Assembly: GCA_964476595.1 (NCBI GenBank)
Contig: CAYZCL010000050.1
Coordinates: 1-23,053 of the forward strand
Source of the DNA: JALSRD01 sp964476595
Lineage (GTDB): Bacteria; Desulfobacterota; Desulfobacteria; Desulfobacterales; JALSRD01
Length of the DNA stretch: 23,053 nt
Direction: 5' to 3'
Shown: positions 21,988 through 23,053 of the stretch, in pieces
How positions within the stretch are numbered: position 1 is the stretch's first letter
Layout: every line of letters begins with the position of its first letter
Program-made: the position numbers and the translations under genes
Notes under the pieces: model-generated
Seen by the model: only the letters and a program-made list of their open reading frames with translations
Told to the model about the DNA's origin: nothing
The model's database searches: none

Positions 21988-23053
21988 ATGATGGAAGATC
22001 TCTTGTTCAGTTCGTGGCGGAACCAGGTGGTGGACAATCGCGGCAAAGAGCCCGATGCCTATGAGCCCGTGAAAAACGTGGCGCTGCCGGAGTACTTCAA
22101 GCAGGACCGGAAAATCAAGGCCCTGATCGGCTGGTACGGCATCGTCCTGCGCACGGCCGATGTCAACGTGGTGGACATGTGCCGCAGCTACATGCTGGCC
22201 GTGCACCAGCAGTCTTGCGGAAAGTGCATTCCCTGCCGCACCGGGACCGGTGTCATGTACCGCATCCTGGCGGACATCTGCCGGGGGCGGGGACAGGAAA
22301 ACGACCTGGCCATGCTGCGGACCCTGGCGGGCAACGTGGCCGACACGGCCAAGTGCAGCATCGGGCAGTTCGGCCCCCTGCCCATCCTGCACGCCCTGGA
22401 CCACTTCGGCGACGCCTTCGCCGCCGCCGTGCGAAGCCGCGAGCCCATTGCCCCCGGACAGTACCAGTCCAAGGCCACGGCGCCCTGCATGGACGCCTGC
22501 CCCATCCACCTGGACATTCCCCGCTACGTGGAGTGCATCAAGGAGGGCAAATTCCAGGAGTCGCTGGACATCATCCGCGAGCGGCTGCCCATCCCGGGGG
22601 TGCTCGGCCGCGTGTGCGTGCGGCCCTGCGAGGAGCACTGCCGGCGCGAGAACCTCGACGAGCCCATCTCCATCAAGTACCTCAAGCGTTTCGTGGCCGA
22701 TCACGAACTCTCCCTGGGGAAACGTCCCCAATTCCGGGTCAAGCCCGCTCCCAGGACCGGCCGCGTGGCCATCGTGGGAGCCGGACCGGCCGGCGTCACC
22801 TGCGCCTACCACCTGGCCCGCAGGGGGCACGAAGTGGTCATCTACGAACGCCTGGGAGAGCCCGGCGGCATGTCGGCCATGGGCATTCCGGATTACCGAC
22901 TGCCGCGCCCCATCCTGCGCTGGGAGGTGGACCAGATCCGGCGCCTGGGCGTCACCATCCATTACAACACCACCGTGGGCAAGGACGTTATCCTGCCCGA
23001 CCTGATCGAGAAGAACGACGCCGTCTTCCTGGCCATCGGCGCCCAGTCCAGCA
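21988..23053 (+). CDS. NuoF-FeS/GltD-type FAD-dependent oxidoreductase (5' part; runs off right edge)
   Basis: 355 codons are visible and the frame is open at the edge. Residues about 60-145 match the Fe-S end of the NADH dehydrogenase 51-kDa subunit (NuoF): C77, C80, C83 in SCGKCIPCRTGT and C123 in AKCSIGQ. Residues about 160-245 are the Fe-S domain of glutamate-synthase small subunits and dihydropyrimidine dehydrogenase (CMDACPIHLDIPRYV, RVCVRPCEEHC). The FAD-binding GxGxxG (GAGPAG, 264-269) and ERLGEPGGMSAMGIPDYRLP follow. The FMN/NADH part of NuoF is absent. This resembles SfrB-like NADPH oxidoreductases of Desulfobacterota that pair with a molybdopterin or formate-dehydrogenase-like subunit; that gene would lie to the right. 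ATG 21988 and 21991 are both possible; GGGTGG gives the better spacing to the second. Confidence 0.85.
   Translation, partial: MMEDLLFSSWRNQVVDNRGKEPDAYEPVKNVALPEYFKQDRKIKALIGWYGIVLRTADVNVVDMCRSYMLAVHQQSCGKCIPCRTGTGVMYRILADICRGRGQENDLAMLRTLAGNVADTAKCSIGQFGPLPILHALDHFGDAFAAAVRSREPIAPGQYQSKATAPCMDACPIHLDIPRYVECIKEGKFQESLDIIRERLPIPGVLGRVCVRPCEEHCRRENLDEPISIKYLKRFVADHELSLGKRPQFRVKPAPRTGRVAIVGAGPAGVTCAYHLARRGHEVVIYERLGEPGGMSAMGIPDYRLPRPILRWEVDQIRRLGVTIHYNTTVGKDVILPDLIEKNDAVFLAIGAQSS

Noticed and set aside
22160..23005. Plus-strand ORF overlapping the oxidoreductase in another frame
   Set aside because: Ser/Pro/Thr-rich shadow; the frame from 21988 carries the cysteine and FAD motifs.

Overview
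High-GC bacterial chromosome segment, most likely from a sulfate-reducing or related member of the Desulfobacterota (formerly Deltaproteobacteria). This is inferred from gene content: an NIL-domain ferredoxin, an orphan TAXI-type solute-binding protein, an ExeA-like ATPase, and a NuoF-FeS/GltD-type oxidoreductase. No marker here fixes the genus. All genes read as intact apart from those cut by the window edges.

Left end (1-1340): the platform of a chromosomal integron. A complete integron integrase (IntI) with the family's diagnostic insertion runs rightward. Divergent from it, in AT-rich DNA (106 G+C in the first 300 bases by hand count), lie a probable attI core site near 184-190 and the start of the first gene cassette, which runs off the left edge. 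Any cassette array lies outside the window, to the left.

1362-6104: a ZnT9-like cation diffusion facilitator follows intI. Convergent to it is a two-gene unit: a secreted TAXI solute-binding protein and an ExeA-like membrane ATPase with a very long Pro/Ala/Glu-rich tail. A tRNA-Arg(CCG) gene lies beyond.

6141-9213: leftward housekeeping genes: cca-type nucleotidyltransferase, rpsU with a good promoter and terminator, and folC, which starts immediately after that terminator.

9594-16313: a LysM membrane protein; a leftward fusion of a phospholipid-type acyltransferase with an alpha/beta hydrolase; a tight rightward operon of NIL-ferredoxin, mnmA and mtaB (tRNA sulfur chemistry); and a TVP38/DedA-type membrane protein.

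16445-21812: a leftward gene for a protein made of eighteen roughly 34-residue helical repeats with cysteines in register, closed by a strong terminator. Divergent from it is a probable signalling pair: a solute-binding lipoprotein and a Cache-HAMP-SpoIIE phosphatase. The space between the two units carries promoters in both directions and two inverted repeats 22 bp apart.

Right end (21988-23053): the 5' part of an oxidoreductase joining a NuoF-like Fe-S region to a GltD-like flavoprotein, preceded by a 17-bp-spaced direct repeat. The most notable items are the integron platform, the cysteine-ladder repeat protein, the acyltransferase-hydrolase fusion, the tRNA-thiolation operon and the lipoprotein/phosphatase pair.
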